Below, one piece after another: positions 1 through 8,193 of a stretch of DNA of 64,000 nt; position 1 is the first letter of the stretch, and every line of letters begins with the position of its first letter. Where the stretch lies: contig NZ_MLCE01000035.1 in NCBI RefSeq assembly GCF_002300165.1, positions 124,001 to 188,000 on the forward strand. Reading direction: 5' to 3'. Origin of the DNA: Streptomyces sp. Tue6028 (GTDB lineage: Bacteria > Actinomycetota > Actinomycetes > Streptomycetales > Streptomycetaceae). The notes beneath the pieces are model-generated. The model worked only from the letters and a program-made list of their open reading frames with translations. It was not told where the DNA came from and did no database searches. The position numbers and the translations under genes are program-made.

Positions 1-1085
1 TCGATCCTGCCGACGAGGTCGGTGAGCCACTCGACCACGCGGTCGGGCATGGAACCCGACGTGTCGTAGGCGATGACGAGGACCTTGTCGCGGACCGGGC
101 CGCGCCGCGACAGCATCGGGTCCTGACCGAGCGCTGCGAGCAGCGCACCGCGCTTCTTCGGGTACACCAGCCGCTCGCCGTCGCGGAGTCTGGAGCCGAG
201 CACGTCGACCAGCCAGCGCTGCCACCAGTCGATCTTTCGCGTCGCGACGCTCTCGCCGCGCAGCATACCGGCGCCGAGTTGCCCCCAGATCTTCGCGGTC
301 CGCGCCGAGCCGTCCTCGGTGCGGCCCATCAGGTCCAGCAGTTCCTGCTCGGCGCCCGCATGACCGCGGCGCGCCGCGAGCAGCGCGTTGAGCAGCGCCG
401 ACGAGGCCACTTCGTCGACGGTCTCCTGGTCGGCGGGCACCGCGCACTCCAGGTGGATGCACAACGACGGTGCCAGGACGGGCGGTTGCCGCATGCGTTT
501 CAGCTCGCCGTACACCGTCATGTCGGTCCGGGTGAAGTCCTCGTACGGGACGGGCTCCAGCTCCTGCGCGAGCAGGTCCGCACGGTACGACTCGTGCACC
601 GCGCGCGGGTCGACGCCGGTCGGCCGGCCGTCCAGGAGGGGCAGACCGGGGCTGCCGAGCCGCATCAACGCCACATGGTTGACCGACACCTCGGTGGCCA
701 CCTCGAACACGGGGTCGGCCCGCAGCTCGGGATCGGCGAAGAGATGGCGCTGCATCAGATGGCGGGCCTCGTGGAAGAGGACGAACTTCACGCCGTCCAG
801 GCCGAGCCGGACGAAGAAGTCAGGGTTGTACAGCAGCAGGCACGAGCCGTCCCCGGAGGCCACCACGGCCGCGGTGTCCACCGCCGTCGTCGCCAGCTGG
901 TGGTGGCATTTCGCGTACAGCCACGAGGCGACCGCCGACTCCGTCAGTCCGAAGTCCAGCAGGGCGGCCTCCTTGAGCCGCCGTGCCTCCGCGACGGTCT
1001 CGGCGTCGGCCGGCCGGAACCGCTCCAGTGCCCTGCGGTCGGCCAGGTCGACGACCGGCCGCCGCCCGCGCTCTCCGTACGCCAT
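1..1085 (-). CDS. DUF2201-type putative metallopeptidase with VWA-like domain (C-terminus cut by window edge)
   Basis: Reading leftward from an ATG at 1085, about 361 codons run off the window edge, so the C-terminus is missing. Residues 105-109 read HEARH, a zinc-peptidase HExxH motif, inside the N-terminal helical domain of DUF2201-type proteins. Residues 341-345 read DTSGS, the MIDAS metal-binding start of a VWA-like domain. Upstream of the start lies an AAGGAGG sequence, rather far from the ATG. In actinobacteria such proteins usually sit beside a MoxR-type AAA ATPase, which would lie outside this window. Substrate unknown; a chaperone or maturation role with the ATPase is inference. The family call is strong because both motifs are intact. 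Confidence 0.85.
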   Translation of the reverse strand, partial: MAYGERGRRPVVDLADRRALERFRPADAETVAEARRLKEAALLDFGLTESAVASWLYAKCHHQLATTAVDTAAVVASGDGSCLLLYNPDFFVRLGLDGVKFVLFHEARHLMQRHLFADPELRADPVFEVATEVSVNHVALMRLGSPGLPLLDGRPTGVDPRAVHESYRADLLAQELEPVPYEDFTRTDMTVYGELKRMRQPPVLAPSLCIHLECAVPADQETVDEVASSALLNALLAARRGHAGAEQELLDLMGRTEDGSARTAKIWGQLGAGMLRGESVATRKIDWWQRWLVDVLGSRLRDGERLVYPKKRGALLAALGQDPMLSRRGPVRDKVLVIAYDTSGSMPDRVVEWLTDLVGRI

Positions 1086-1175
1086 GCCCGCCCCCGTGTC
1101 CGATCTTCCCCCGTGCCTCCTTGGTACCAGGCCCCACTGACACAGGGCCAAGGCATTAAGCTCGGCGCCAAGGGC

Positions 1176-1247
1176 GGGGCCGTAGCGCAGAGGCAGGCGC
1201 ACTGGTCTCCAGAACCGGAACACGCCGGTTCGAATCCGGCCGCCCCG
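1176..1247 (+). tRNA. tRNA-like gene with CCA anticodon (tRNA-Trp type), imperfect acceptor stem
   Basis: The D-stem pairs GCGC (1185-1188) with GCGC (1197-1200). The anticodon stem CTGGT/ACCGG encloses loop CTCCAGA with anticodon CCA at 1209-1211. A 5-base variable loop follows, then T-stem GCCGG/CCGGC around TTCGAAT (1229-1235). The acceptor is odd: in the standard register 1176-1182 against 1241-1247, only five of seven pairs form, with a G-G and a C-C mismatch; a one-base shift restores GGGGC/GCCCC. No CCA end is encoded, as is common in streptomycetes. A T-run at 1254-1261 probably ends the transcript. It may be a divergent second tRNA-Trp or a decaying copy. Confidence 0.62.
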
Positions 1248-1253
1248 CCCCCC

Positions 1254-1261
1254 TTTTTTTT
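1254..1261 (+). terminator. T-run after tRNA-like gene
   Basis: Eight T residues follow the C-rich 3' end of the tRNA-like gene directly. With the GC-rich T-arm and acceptor ahead of it, this looks like an intrinsic stop. A homopolymer T-run is rare in DNA of this composition. Confidence 0.5.
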
Positions 1262-1347
1262 GGCCGGCAGCCACTCGCGGCCCACCGCCTCGCCATGCCG
1301 GTCCGCCTGCGTGTCAGGTCCGCCAGACCCGCCCGGCCGGGCCCGGT

Positions 1348-2211
1348 TCAGGCGATGGCGCCGGCCGTGACGACCAGCTCGGGAACGGTCCCGTGGTAGT
1401 TCCCCGCCAGCTGCGCCACGACCGCCCAGGCGTCCTCGCGGCCGCCCAAATGGTCCCGCACGAGCGGCCGGAGGGCGTCCTCGGCCTCACGAAGGCGCGT
1501 CGGGAACAGCGTCCGGCCCAGGGAGAGCACCCGCAGGACCCGTTCCGCCGGGCGCCACTCGGTCGCGTACCGCGCCGGTCCGTCGATGACACCGGACTGC
1601 CTGAGCCGGTGGGTGAACTTGGCGTGCGAACCGAACCGGGCACGCAGCTCCGGCGGGCAGTCGGGACGTACGGAGAGGGCCCAGCGCGTGTAGCCCGGCA
1701 GCGGGCGCTCCGCGTCCGCCCCGGCGACCGCCTGCCAGCCGGGGGTACCGAGGACCATGGAGGCGGCCTGCCTGGCCGGCTTCATCGAGGTGGCCGCGCG
1801 CAGCGCGCCGACGAGACCGAACAGGCTGAAGGATTGTGGCACCGGAGGTTCGTCGTTCCGGCTCAACGGCTCGGCCACGCCTACGGCGCGGGTGCGACCG
1901 GGGCCGTGCGGTATCCCGTGCACGATCGCCCGGCGCATCGCGTCGTCCGCCGATACGTGCCGCCACACGAGGGCGTTGAGCTCCGGGTCGTCCTCCTGGA
2001 GGACCCACAGCAGCACGGAGGAGGGGACGGGTGTCTGCGTCCACCAGGAGTTGTGGGCGCGCAGCGCGCTGCGGGACCCCCAGCCCGGCGTGGCCTGGGG
2101 GCCGGCCGGCTGCGGGCGGCCGATCCGTCGCCGCACCCGTGCGGCGTCCTCGACCCCGATCAGCCCCAGCAGGAACCCGACCGGCCCGTCCGGCGCGCTG
2201 TCGTCATGCAT
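1348..2211 (-). CDS. Hypothetical protein of streptomycete type, 287 aa
   Basis: I do not recognise a domain. The protein starts MHDDSAPDGP; the ATG 36 bases further upstream would add a stretch of low-complexity residues and is less likely. It is soluble, without signal peptide or membrane segments, with alternating helical segments and several tryptophans. Coding bias is typical of the region. It is followed by the desaturase gene's terminator on its upstream side, so it is probably transcribed alone. Function unknown. Confidence 0.75.
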   Translation of the reverse strand: MHDDSAPDGPVGFLLGLIGVEDAARVRRRIGRPQPAGPQATPGWGSRSALRAHNSWWTQTPVPSSVLLWVLQEDDPELNALVWRHVSADDAMRRAIVHGIPHGPGRTRAVGVAEPLSRNDEPPVPQSFSLFGLVGALRAATSMKPARQAASMVLGTPGWQAVAGADAERPLPGYTRWALSVRPDCPPELRARFGSHAKFTHRLRQSGVIDGPARYATEWRPAERVLRVLSLGRTLFPTRLREAEDALRPLVRDHLGGREDAWAVVAQLAGNYHGTVPELVVTAGAIA

Positions 2212-2250
2212 GGCCGCATGATGCCCGAGGCACGCGCGCGTCCGCACCGG

Positions 2251-2294
2251 AAAAAGTACGGCTCACGGCCGTGCCGGGGCACGACCGTGAGCCG
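2251..2294 (-). terminator. Rho-independent terminator of the desaturase gene
   Basis: A 17-bp near-perfect inverted repeat (CGGCTCACGG... at 2259 to ...CCGTGAGCCG ending 2294; one mismatch) is followed, in the minus direction, by a five-base U-tract (AAAAA at 2251-2255 on the plus strand). It lies 24 bases past the stop of the desaturase gene. Confidence 0.85.
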
Positions 2295-2317
2295 GGAGTC
2301 CGCGGGCGCGGAAGGCG

Positions 2318-3295
2318 TCAGCCCGCCGCCCGGGCCGCCATGCGGGCCTTGCGGGCGGCGAGCTTCTCGTCGAACTTCGCGGCCTCGGCGTCCAGACCGC
2401 CCATGAAGAAGCCGAGTTCCTCCTGCGCCTGCAGGCCCTCGGGGCCGAGGCCGTCGATCTCCAGGACCTTCAGGTGGCGCAGCACGGGCTGGAGCACGTC
2501 GTCGTGGTGGATGCGCAGGTTGTAGACCTCGCCGATCGCCATCTGGGCGGCGGCGCGCTCGAAGCCGGGCATGCCGTGACCGGGCATCCGGAAGTCGACG
2601 ACGACGTCGCGCACGGCCTGCATGGTCAGGTCGGGGGCCAGCTGGAACGCGGCCTTCAGCAGGTTGCGATAGAAGACCATGTGCAGGTTCTCGTCCGTCG
2701 CGATGCGCGCGAGCATGCGGTCGCAGACGGGGTCGCCCGACTGGTGACCGGTGTTGCGGTGCGAGATGCGGGTCGCCAGCTCCTGGAAGGCGACGTAGGC
2801 GACGGAGTGCAGCATCGAGTGGCGGTTGTCCGACTCGAAGCCCTCGCTCATGTGCGCCATGCGGAACGCCTCGAGCTTGTCGGGGTCGACGGCGCGCGAG
2901 GCGAGCAGGTAGTCGCGCATCACGATGCCGTGCCGGCCCTCCTCGGCCGTCCAGCGGTGCACCCAGGTGCCCCAGGCGCCGTCGCGGCCGAAGAGCGATG
3001 CGATCTCGTGGTGGTAGCTCGGCAGGTTGTCCTCGGTGAGGAGGTTGACGACGAGGGCGATCCGGCCGATCTCGGTGACCTTGGACTGCTCCTTGTCCCA
3101 GGCCTCGCCGTCCTCGAAGATGCCGGGGAAGTTGCGGGCGTCGCTGAAGGGCACGTACTCGTGCGGCATCCAGTCCTTGGCCACCTTGAGGTGGCGGTTG
3201 AGCTCGGTTTCGACCACTTCTTCCAGCGCGTACAGCAGGCGGGCGTCGGTCCAGGCGGCCGACGGGCTTGCGAGGTGGGGAGAAGTGATCGTCAC
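2318..3295 (-). CDS. Acyl-ACP desaturase (diiron, ferritin-like), 325 aa
   Basis: Soluble diiron desaturase introducing a double bond into acyl chains carried on ACP, needing ferredoxin-type electrons and oxygen. All six ligands expected for the family can be read: Glu88, Glu119 and His122 in EEGRH, Glu172, and Glu202 and His205 in DENLH. Length matches bacterial DesA-type members, shorter than the plastid enzymes because there is no transit peptide. The gene stands alone with its own terminator at 2251-2294 and a striking repeat array at 3336-3381 in front, implying control of membrane unsaturation by a dedicated regulator. The exact bond position cannot be read from sequence. Confidence 0.93.
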   Translation of the reverse strand: MTITSPHLASPSAAWTDARLLYALEEVVETELNRHLKVAKDWMPHEYVPFSDARNFPGIFEDGEAWDKEQSKVTEIGRIALVVNLLTEDNLPSYHHEIASLFGRDGAWGTWVHRWTAEEGRHGIVMRDYLLASRAVDPDKLEAFRMAHMSEGFESDNRHSMLHSVAYVAFQELATRISHRNTGHQSGDPVCDRMLARIATDENLHMVFYRNLLKAAFQLAPDLTMQAVRDVVVDFRMPGHGMPGFERAAAQMAIGEVYNLRIHHDDVLQPVLRHLKVLEIDGLGPEGLQAQEELGFFMGGLDAEAAKFDEKLAARKARMAARAAG

Positions 3296-3335
3296 GGGTG
3301 CTCCAGGGGGACGTGTACAGCGAGCGGGGACGGAA

Positions 3336-3381
3336 CCTACGGCATCGTAGGCTACGACTCCGTAGGTTACGAAGCCGTAGG
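3336..3381. promoter_or_regulatory. Three tandem 15-bp units with nested CGTAG/CTACG inverted repeats
   Basis: Three adjacent units (3337-3351, 3352-3366, 3367-3381) follow the plan [C/T]TACGnnnCGTAGG with varied middles. Neighbouring units face each other as CGTAG-G-CTACG and CGTAG-G-TTACG, giving overlapping two-fold sites. The array is 40 bases upstream of the desaturase ATG and probably covers its promoter. It looks like a cooperative operator for a dimeric (for example TetR-class) regulator; no such gene lies next to it. Confidence 0.65.
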
Positions 3382-3424
3382 TTAAGTTCGTCGTAAAGAC
3401 CGCTGATCAGCGGGGGTACCCCGA

Positions 3425-3440
3425 GGGGAGCGCGCTCCCC
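3425..3440 (-). terminator. GGGGAGCGCGCTCCCC palindrome after DDAH gene
   Basis: A perfect 16-bp GC palindrome lies 65 bases past the stop of the DDAH gene and before the desaturase promoter array. No U-tract follows. It may help end the DDAH transcript. Confidence 0.4.
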
Positions 3441-3504
3441 GGCGTATGCCCTAACCGTTCCGGATGCCCAGGTCTTGGCGGCGTCAGGGTGTTCTGTTCA
3501 CCCG

Positions 3505-4281
3505 TCAGGCGTACAGCCCCCGAAGCCGCACCGAGAGACATGTCACACAGCCTTCGAGCTTCTCGAACTCGCTGATGTCGACGAGGACCGGTTCGTGGCC
3601 GAGGTCGGCGAACAGCTCCGCCGTCTTCGGGGCGCTCGCCGCCATGAGCAGTTTGCCGCCGCCCAGGAGTACGACGTGCGCGCCGGACTCCTCCGGCACC
3701 GGCATGAAGCGGGGGAAAAGTGACGGTGTGTCCACCAGGGGCTCGTACCCGATCACCGTCCCGTCCGGCAGTGCGGTGACCGCCGACTTCAGGTGCAGCA
3801 CCTTGCTCACGGGTACGGCGACCACGCGCGCGCCGAGCGGTTCGAAGGCCGCCCGCAGCTGCTGGAGTCCGGCCGCGTTGGTGCGCCCGCCGCGGCCCAC
3901 GTACACCGTGTCGCCGACTTTGAGGACGTCACCGCCGTCGAGGGTGCCCGGCTCCCAGATCCAGTTCACCGAGCAGCCCAGGCGGGCCACGGCCTCCTCG
4001 ACCCCGCCGGTCTCGCCGCGCCGGGACTCGGCGCCCGGACGGGAGATCAGGGCGACGTTGCGACAGGCGACCACGGTGTCCTCGACGAACACGGAGTCCG
4101 GGCAGTCGTCGGCCGGGTCCACCTCGACGGTCTCCCAGCCGTGCGTGCGCAGGGCCTCCGCGTACGCCTCCCACTGCTCGACCGCGAGATCGACGTCCAC
4201 CTCCGTGCGCTCGACGTGCGTCACCAGGCCCTCGGCAAGGCGAGGGCTGGGTCGGCGGATCAGAGCTTTCTGGCTCGGCAC
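3505..4281 (-). CDS. ddaH: Dimethylarginine dimethylaminohydrolase (DDAH), 258 aa
   Basis: Pentein-fold hydrolase turning N-omega-methylated arginines into citrulline and methylamines. The likely catalytic pair is His163 (VLHLKSAV) and Cys248 in GCVTCLSVRL, the usual C-terminal position. DSVFVEDT at 63-70 and TLDGGDVLKVGDT at 113-125 are substrate-pocket signatures. The start is GTG at 4281, preceded by GGAGACCCCAC; this gives the usual bacterial DDAH length, whereas the ATG at 4452 would add an unrelated tail. Transcribed alone, with the ABC-F gene upstream in the same direction after a 270-base gap. An arginine deiminase-type substrate is the main alternative. Confidence 0.92.
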   Translation of the reverse strand: MPSQKALIRRPSPRLAEGLVTHVERTEVDVDLAVEQWEAYAEALRTHGWETVEVDPADDCPDSVFVEDTVVACRNVALISRPGAESRRGETGGVEEAVARLGCSVNWIWEPGTLDGGDVLKVGDTVYVGRGGRTNAAGLQQLRAAFEPLGARVVAVPVSKVLHLKSAVTALPDGTVIGYEPLVDTPSLFPRFMPVPEESGAHVVLLGGGKLLMAASAPKTAELFADLGHEPVLVDISEFEKLEGCVTCLSVRLRGLYA

Positions 4282-4551
4282 GTGGGGTCTCCGAATCGGC
4301 AGGGGGTGTCGGCGCACATCATGCAGCGCCGGTCCGGCGGCACGAAACCCCTTGACATCGGGCCGGTCCGCCCCCATGCCCGGCCCGGTGGGCTCCGTCG
4401 CCGGTCCGGGGACACCGTGAGCCCGGCTCCGGTCCGTCCCGCTGCCCGCCACGGCGACCGGACGGCGCAGGGTCGCGGTGACCGTGCCGGGCCAGGTCGC
4501 GCCCGCCGGGTAGGCGGTGCCGCTCCACCTGCCCGGCCCCCGCGGGCGCCG

Positions 4552-6219
4552 TCAGTGGGTGTCGCTCCGCTCGTCCGGTTCCGCCCCGACGGAGTACCCG
4601 ACGGAATCCGGTGCGATCTCCTTCAGTTCGCCTCCCTCCAGCAGCAGCCGGCGGGTGATCCCGACCGACTCCAGGAACGGCATGTCGTGGCTCGCCACGA
4701 TCAGGGCGCCCTCGTAGGACTCCAGGGCTGTCGTGAGCTGCCGGACGCTCGCCATGTCGAGGTTGTTCGTCGGTTCGTCGAGCATCAGGAGCTGCGGGGC
4801 CGGCTCGGCCAGCATCAGGGCCGCGAGCGCGGCCCGGAAACGCTCGCCGCCGGAGAGCGTCGACGCGAGCTGGTCGGCCTTCGCCCCGCGGAACAGGAAC
4901 CGGGCCAGCCGCGCCCGGATCCGGTTGTTGGTCGCGGCCGGTGCGTAGCGGGCCACGTTCTCGGCGACCGTCCGCTCGTCGTCGAGCACGTCCAGGCGCT
5001 GGGGCAGGAACCGCAGCGGCACATGGGCCCGTGCCTCCCCGGACACCGCCTCCAGCTCCCCGGCGATCGTGCGCAGCAGCGTCGTCTTGCCCGAGCCGTT
5101 CCGTCCGATCAGCGCGATCCGCTCCGGCCCGCGCAGGTCGAGCCCGCCGACGACCCGTGCGCCGTACCGCATCTCCAGGTCCTGGAGGGTCAGTACGTCG
5201 CGGCCCGGTGGCACGGCCGTGTACGGCAGGTCGACGCGGATCTCGTCGTCGTCCCGTACGGCCTCCACCGCCTCGTCGAGACGCTCCTTCGCCTCGGTGA
5301 GCCGCTCCTCGTGCATGATGCGGTGCTTGCCCGCGGACTCCTGCGCCGCCCGCCTGCGCGCACCCATCACGATCTTCGGCTCGCGCTTCTCCTCGAACAT
5401 CTTCTGGCCGTACCGCTTACGGCGGGCCAACTTGACCTGCGCGTCGACGAGTTCACGCTTCTGCTTCTTCACATCGGCCTCGGCGACGCGCACCATGCGC
5501 TCCGCCGCCTCCTGTTCGCCGGCGAGCACCGCCTCGTAGGCGGAGTAGTTCCCGCCGTACCAGGTGACCTCTCCGGACCGCAGATCGGCGATCTGGTCGA
5601 CCAGTTCGAGGAGTTCGCGGTCGTGGCTGACCACCACCATCACCCCCGACCAGGCCTCGACGGCCGCGTAGAGCCGCCGTCGCGCGTACAGGTCGAGATT
5701 GTTGGTGGGCTCGTCGAGCAGCAGGACGTCGGGGCGGCGCAGCAGCAGCGCGGCCAGTCGCAGCAGCACCGACTCGCCGCCCGAGACCTCGCCGATCGTG
5801 CGGTCCAACCCGATGTGGCCGAGCCCGAGTTCACCGAGGGTCGCGCGGGCGCGCTCCTCGACGTCCCAGTCGTCGCCCACGGTCTCGAAGTGCTCCTCGG
5901 CCACGTCGCCCGCCTCGATGGCGTGCAGCGCGGCGCGGATCTCGGCGATACCGAGCGCCTCGTCCACCCGCAGGCCGGTGTCGAGGGTGACGTTCTGCGG
6001 CAGATGGCCCACCTCGCCCGCGATCCGGACGGTGCCGTCCGTGGGGGAGAGCTGCTGGGCGATCAGCTTCAACAGGGTCGACTTCCCTGACCCGTTGACA
6101 CCGACGAGTCCCGTCCTGCCCGGGCCGAAGGCGACCTGGAGGCCGTCGAAGACGGTGGTGCCGTCGGGCCAGACGAAGGAGAGGGAGGTACAGGTGATGG
6201 AAGCGGGGAAGGTAGACAT
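4552..6219 (-). CDS. ABC-F family ATPase (ribosome-associated), 555 aa
   Basis: Two ABC ATPase domains on one chain without membrane segments, joined by a charged helical linker (about residues 225-305 rich in K, R and E). Both Walker A (GVNGSGKST, GRNGSGKTT), both signatures (VSGGES, LSGGER) and both Walker B/DEPTNNLD motifs are intact. This is the layout of proteins that bind the ribosomal E site to restart stalled translation or protect against antibiotics. Start is the ATG at 6219 (MSTFPAS); 16 further upstream codons look non-coding. The 315-base gap before the divergent GPP34 gene leaves room for a long leader. Whether it gives drug resistance cannot be told from sequence. Confidence 0.9.
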   Translation of the reverse strand: MSTFPASITCTSLSFVWPDGTTVFDGLQVAFGPGRTGLVGVNGSGKSTLLKLIAQQLSPTDGTVRIAGEVGHLPQNVTLDTGLRVDEALGIAEIRAALHAIEAGDVAEEHFETVGDDWDVEERARATLGELGLGHIGLDRTIGEVSGGESVLLRLAALLLRRPDVLLLDEPTNNLDLYARRRLYAAVEAWSGVMVVVSHDRELLELVDQIADLRSGEVTWYGGNYSAYEAVLAGEQEAAERMVRVAEADVKKQKRELVDAQVKLARRKRYGQKMFEEKREPKIVMGARRRAAQESAGKHRIMHEERLTEAKERLDEAVEAVRDDDEIRVDLPYTAVPPGRDVLTLQDLEMRYGARVVGGLDLRGPERIALIGRNGSGKTTLLRTIAGELEAVSGEARAHVPLRFLPQRLDVLDDERTVAENVARYAPAATNNRIRARLARFLFRGAKADQLASTLSGGERFRAALAALMLAEPAPQLLMLDEPTNNLDMASVRQLTTALESYEGALIVASHDMPFLESVGITRRLLLEGGELKEIAPDSVGYSVGAEPDERSDTH

Positions 6220-6534
6220 GAGGGCCTCGCGGTTGCTGGATGCGGTCGTGGGTACGCGTGGGGACACCGCGAGGTGACGACGATCCGGTTCGGAGGGAGC
6301 CCCGCTCAGAAGAGATCAGGGAAGGTCCCGTACCGGGGGACGGCTCGTACGCCGAGGTCGCACGCTGCGCACACGGATGCCGGCAGAAAGCGGCTGTGTG
6401 TGACGCGGTGTCTCAGACCTCAGACGAGCAACGTCCTTCTCCAATCGACGGCAACAGAACCGCTGTACACCGTAGGGGCGGCCGCGGACGCTGTCAAAGG
6501 ATTAACGTCGCCCCGACGACCCCAGGGAGATTCC
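6220..6534. promoter_or_regulatory. Divergent intergenic region between ABC-F and GPP34 genes
   Basis: 315 bases without a gene. It must hold promoters for both directions. It is less GC-rich than its surroundings around 6430-6510. I see no strong hairpin or upstream ORF that would mark an antibiotic-responsive leader. Confidence 0.45.
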
Positions 6535-7194
6535 GTGCGAAACGGCCCCCTCTCGCTGCCCGCCCGGCTCTACCTGCTCGCCCAGGACCCGGGGGAACCG
6601 GGCCTCGGCGACGCGCCCGGCCTCGACCGCCTGGTGCGCGCCGGCGCCCTCGCCGACCTCGCGGGGCGGGGACTGCTGGTCGACGACGACGGCATCGTCA
6701 CCCCCGCCGACGCCGACTCCCGCACCGGGGACACCGTCCTCGACGAGCTCCTCGAACTCGTCGCGGAGTCCCGCCCGCGGACATGGCCCGAGTGGGTGTC
6801 GTCGCGGGCACGCCTCACCCTGGACGCCGTACGCGCGCAGCTCGCGTCCGAGGGATATCTGCGGGCCGAGCGAAGACGGGTCCTCGGCCTCTTCTCCTCG
6901 GTGGACTACGGGCTGGAGCGGGTGCCCGCCGTGGAGGCGCTGCACGCCCGGGCCCGGCAGGTGCTGGCGGGCCCGCTGCCCGCGGCCGAGGTGCCCGGCC
7001 GCGACGCGGCGCTCGTCGTCCTCGCCGCAGCGGCCGGGTTGCGCACGCCGGCACCGCCGGACGGCCGGCAGGTCCCCTCGGGCCGCTTGGACGAACTGGC
7101 CGGCCGCGCCGGCGCCGAGACACCGGCCCTGATGAAGGCCGTCCGGGAGACCCGTGACGCGCTGGCCGTCGCGGCGCCGGCGCCGGGACGCTGA
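6535..7194 (+). CDS. GPP34 (Golgi phosphoprotein 3-like) family protein, 219 aa
   Basis: The N-terminus reads NGPLSLPARLYLLAQDP, the entry of GPP34-fold proteins, followed by the GAxLxDLAGRGLL and TGDTVLDELLEL blocks and a helical C-terminal half with VLGLFSSVDYGL. Eukaryotic relatives bind phosphatidylinositol-4-phosphate; streptomycetes carry many paralogues without a settled role. The GTG at 6535 is chosen because AGGGAGA stands 3-9 bases ahead and the protein then begins at the conserved block; upstream codons in the open frame look non-coding. No membrane segment or signal peptide. Probably a peripheral, cytoplasmic protein. Confidence 0.82.
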   Translation: MRNGPLSLPARLYLLAQDPGEPGLGDAPGLDRLVRAGALADLAGRGLLVDDDGIVTPADADSRTGDTVLDELLELVAESRPRTWPEWVSSRARLTLDAVRAQLASEGYLRAERRRVLGLFSSVDYGLERVPAVEALHARARQVLAGPLPAAEVPGRDAALVVLAAAAGLRTPAPPDGRQVPSGRLDELAGRAGAETPALMKAVRETRDALAVAAPAPGR

Positions 7195-7290
7195 GGCGGC
7201 CTTATGCTTCCGCCGCCCGTCCTCCGGCCCTCACGTACATGTCGAATTTCTGCCAGCTCCCTTGTCGCGCCCCGTGTTTGAGTTGCCGTC

Positions 7291-8145
7291 ATGACGAACA
7301 CGAACCTCACCGGTGCGCAGCTCGGTTCCCTGCGCGAGACCGCCGCGGCCTTCCGCGCCCTGCACGTGCCCGGCCGCCCGCTCGTCCTGCCGAACGCCTG
7401 GGACGCGGCGAGTGCCCGGATCGTCGAGGAGGCGGGCGCACCGGCGGTCGCGACGACCAGCGCGGGGCTCGCCTGGGGGCTGGGCAGGCCGGACGGGGAC
7501 CGGCTGGACAGGGACGCCGCGCTCGGCGCCGTCGCACGGGTCTCCGCCGCGGTCCGGGTACCGGTCAGCGCCGATGTCGAGAGCGGCTACGCGCGGGACG
7601 CGCACGGCGTCGGGGACACGGTCCGCGCCGTGCTCGCGGCGGGTGCCGTGGGCGTGAACATCGAGGACGCGCTGTACGAGGGCGGCGCCCCGCTCCGCCC
7701 GGTCGGCGACCAGACGGAACGCATCGCGGCGGCCCGCGCGGCCGCCGACGCGGCGGACGTCCCCTTGTACGTCAACGCCCGCATCGACACGTATCTGAGG
7801 GGCGCGGGCGGCATCGACGAGACCCTGGAGCGGGCCGCGGCCTACCTCGCCGCCGGGGCCGACGGTGTCTTCGTACCGGGAGCCGTCGACCCGGTGACCG
7901 TCAAGGCGCTCGTCGACGGCGTCGACGGCCCGCTGAACATCCTGGTGGGGCCCGGGGCACCCACGGTCCCCGAGCTGGCCGCGCTCGGCGTGGCGCGGGT
8001 CAGCGCGGGTTCGAGCATCGCGCAGGCGGCACATGCCGTGGTCCTCCGGGCCGCGCGGGAGCTGCTGGGCGCGGGGACCTACGACTCGCTGACCGGCGGT
8101 TTCGACTACGCGGAGCTCAATGCCCTGATGAGCGGGGGCCGCTGA
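7291..8145 (+). CDS. Isocitrate lyase/PEP mutase superfamily protein, 284 aa
   Basis: A TIM-barrel enzyme acting on C-C or C-P bonds of 2-oxo acid type substrates. Readable family features are LVLPNAWDAASA near residue 30, the metal-binding block VPVSADVESGY near 92-102, GVNIEDALYEGG near 122-133, and YVNARIDTYLRG. The usual isocitrate-lyase KKCGH loop is not present, so isocitrate is unlikely; oxaloacetate hydrolase, methylisocitrate-type lyase or phosphonate mutase remain open. It is followed by a terminator shared with the convergent SsgA-like gene, and the 96-base upstream gap suggests its own promoter. Confidence 0.85.
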   Translation: MTNTNLTGAQLGSLRETAAAFRALHVPGRPLVLPNAWDAASARIVEEAGAPAVATTSAGLAWGLGRPDGDRLDRDAALGAVARVSAAVRVPVSADVESGYARDAHGVGDTVRAVLAAGAVGVNIEDALYEGGAPLRPVGDQTERIAAARAAADAADVPLYVNARIDTYLRGAGGIDETLERAAAYLAAGADGVFVPGAVDPVTVKALVDGVDGPLNILVGPGAPTVPELAALGVARVSAGSSIAQAAHAVVLRAARELLGAGTYDSLTGGFDYAELNALMSGGR

Positions 8146-8168
8146 GGGCGGCACATCGTCCTGCGGGC

Positions 8169-8189
8169 GGCACCCCGATGCGGGGTGCC
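8169..8189. terminator. Bidirectional hairpin between convergent genes
   Basis: GGCACCCC (8169-8176) pairs perfectly with GGGGTGCC (8182-8189) around a 5-base loop. It lies in the 48-base gap where two genes converge, so it can end both transcripts. Confidence 0.7.
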
Positions 8190-8193
8190 GGTC

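Noticed and set aside
1254..1261. T-run as a sign of a phage attachment site at the tRNA
   Set aside because: No integrase gene, direct repeat of the tRNA 3' end or composition change follows.
4352..4357. TTGACA as a plus-strand -35 box
   Set aside because: No -10 box or plus-strand gene follows; both neighbours are on the minus strand.
4319..4528. 69-codon minus-strand ORF between ABC-F and DDAH genes
   Set aside because: Arg/Gly/His-rich low-complexity product, no ribosome site; probably the non-coding leader of the DDAH gene.
3793..6090. 765-codon plus-strand open frame
   Set aside because: It is antisense to the DDAH and ABC-F genes, has no family motifs, and arises from the low stop frequency of high-GC DNA.
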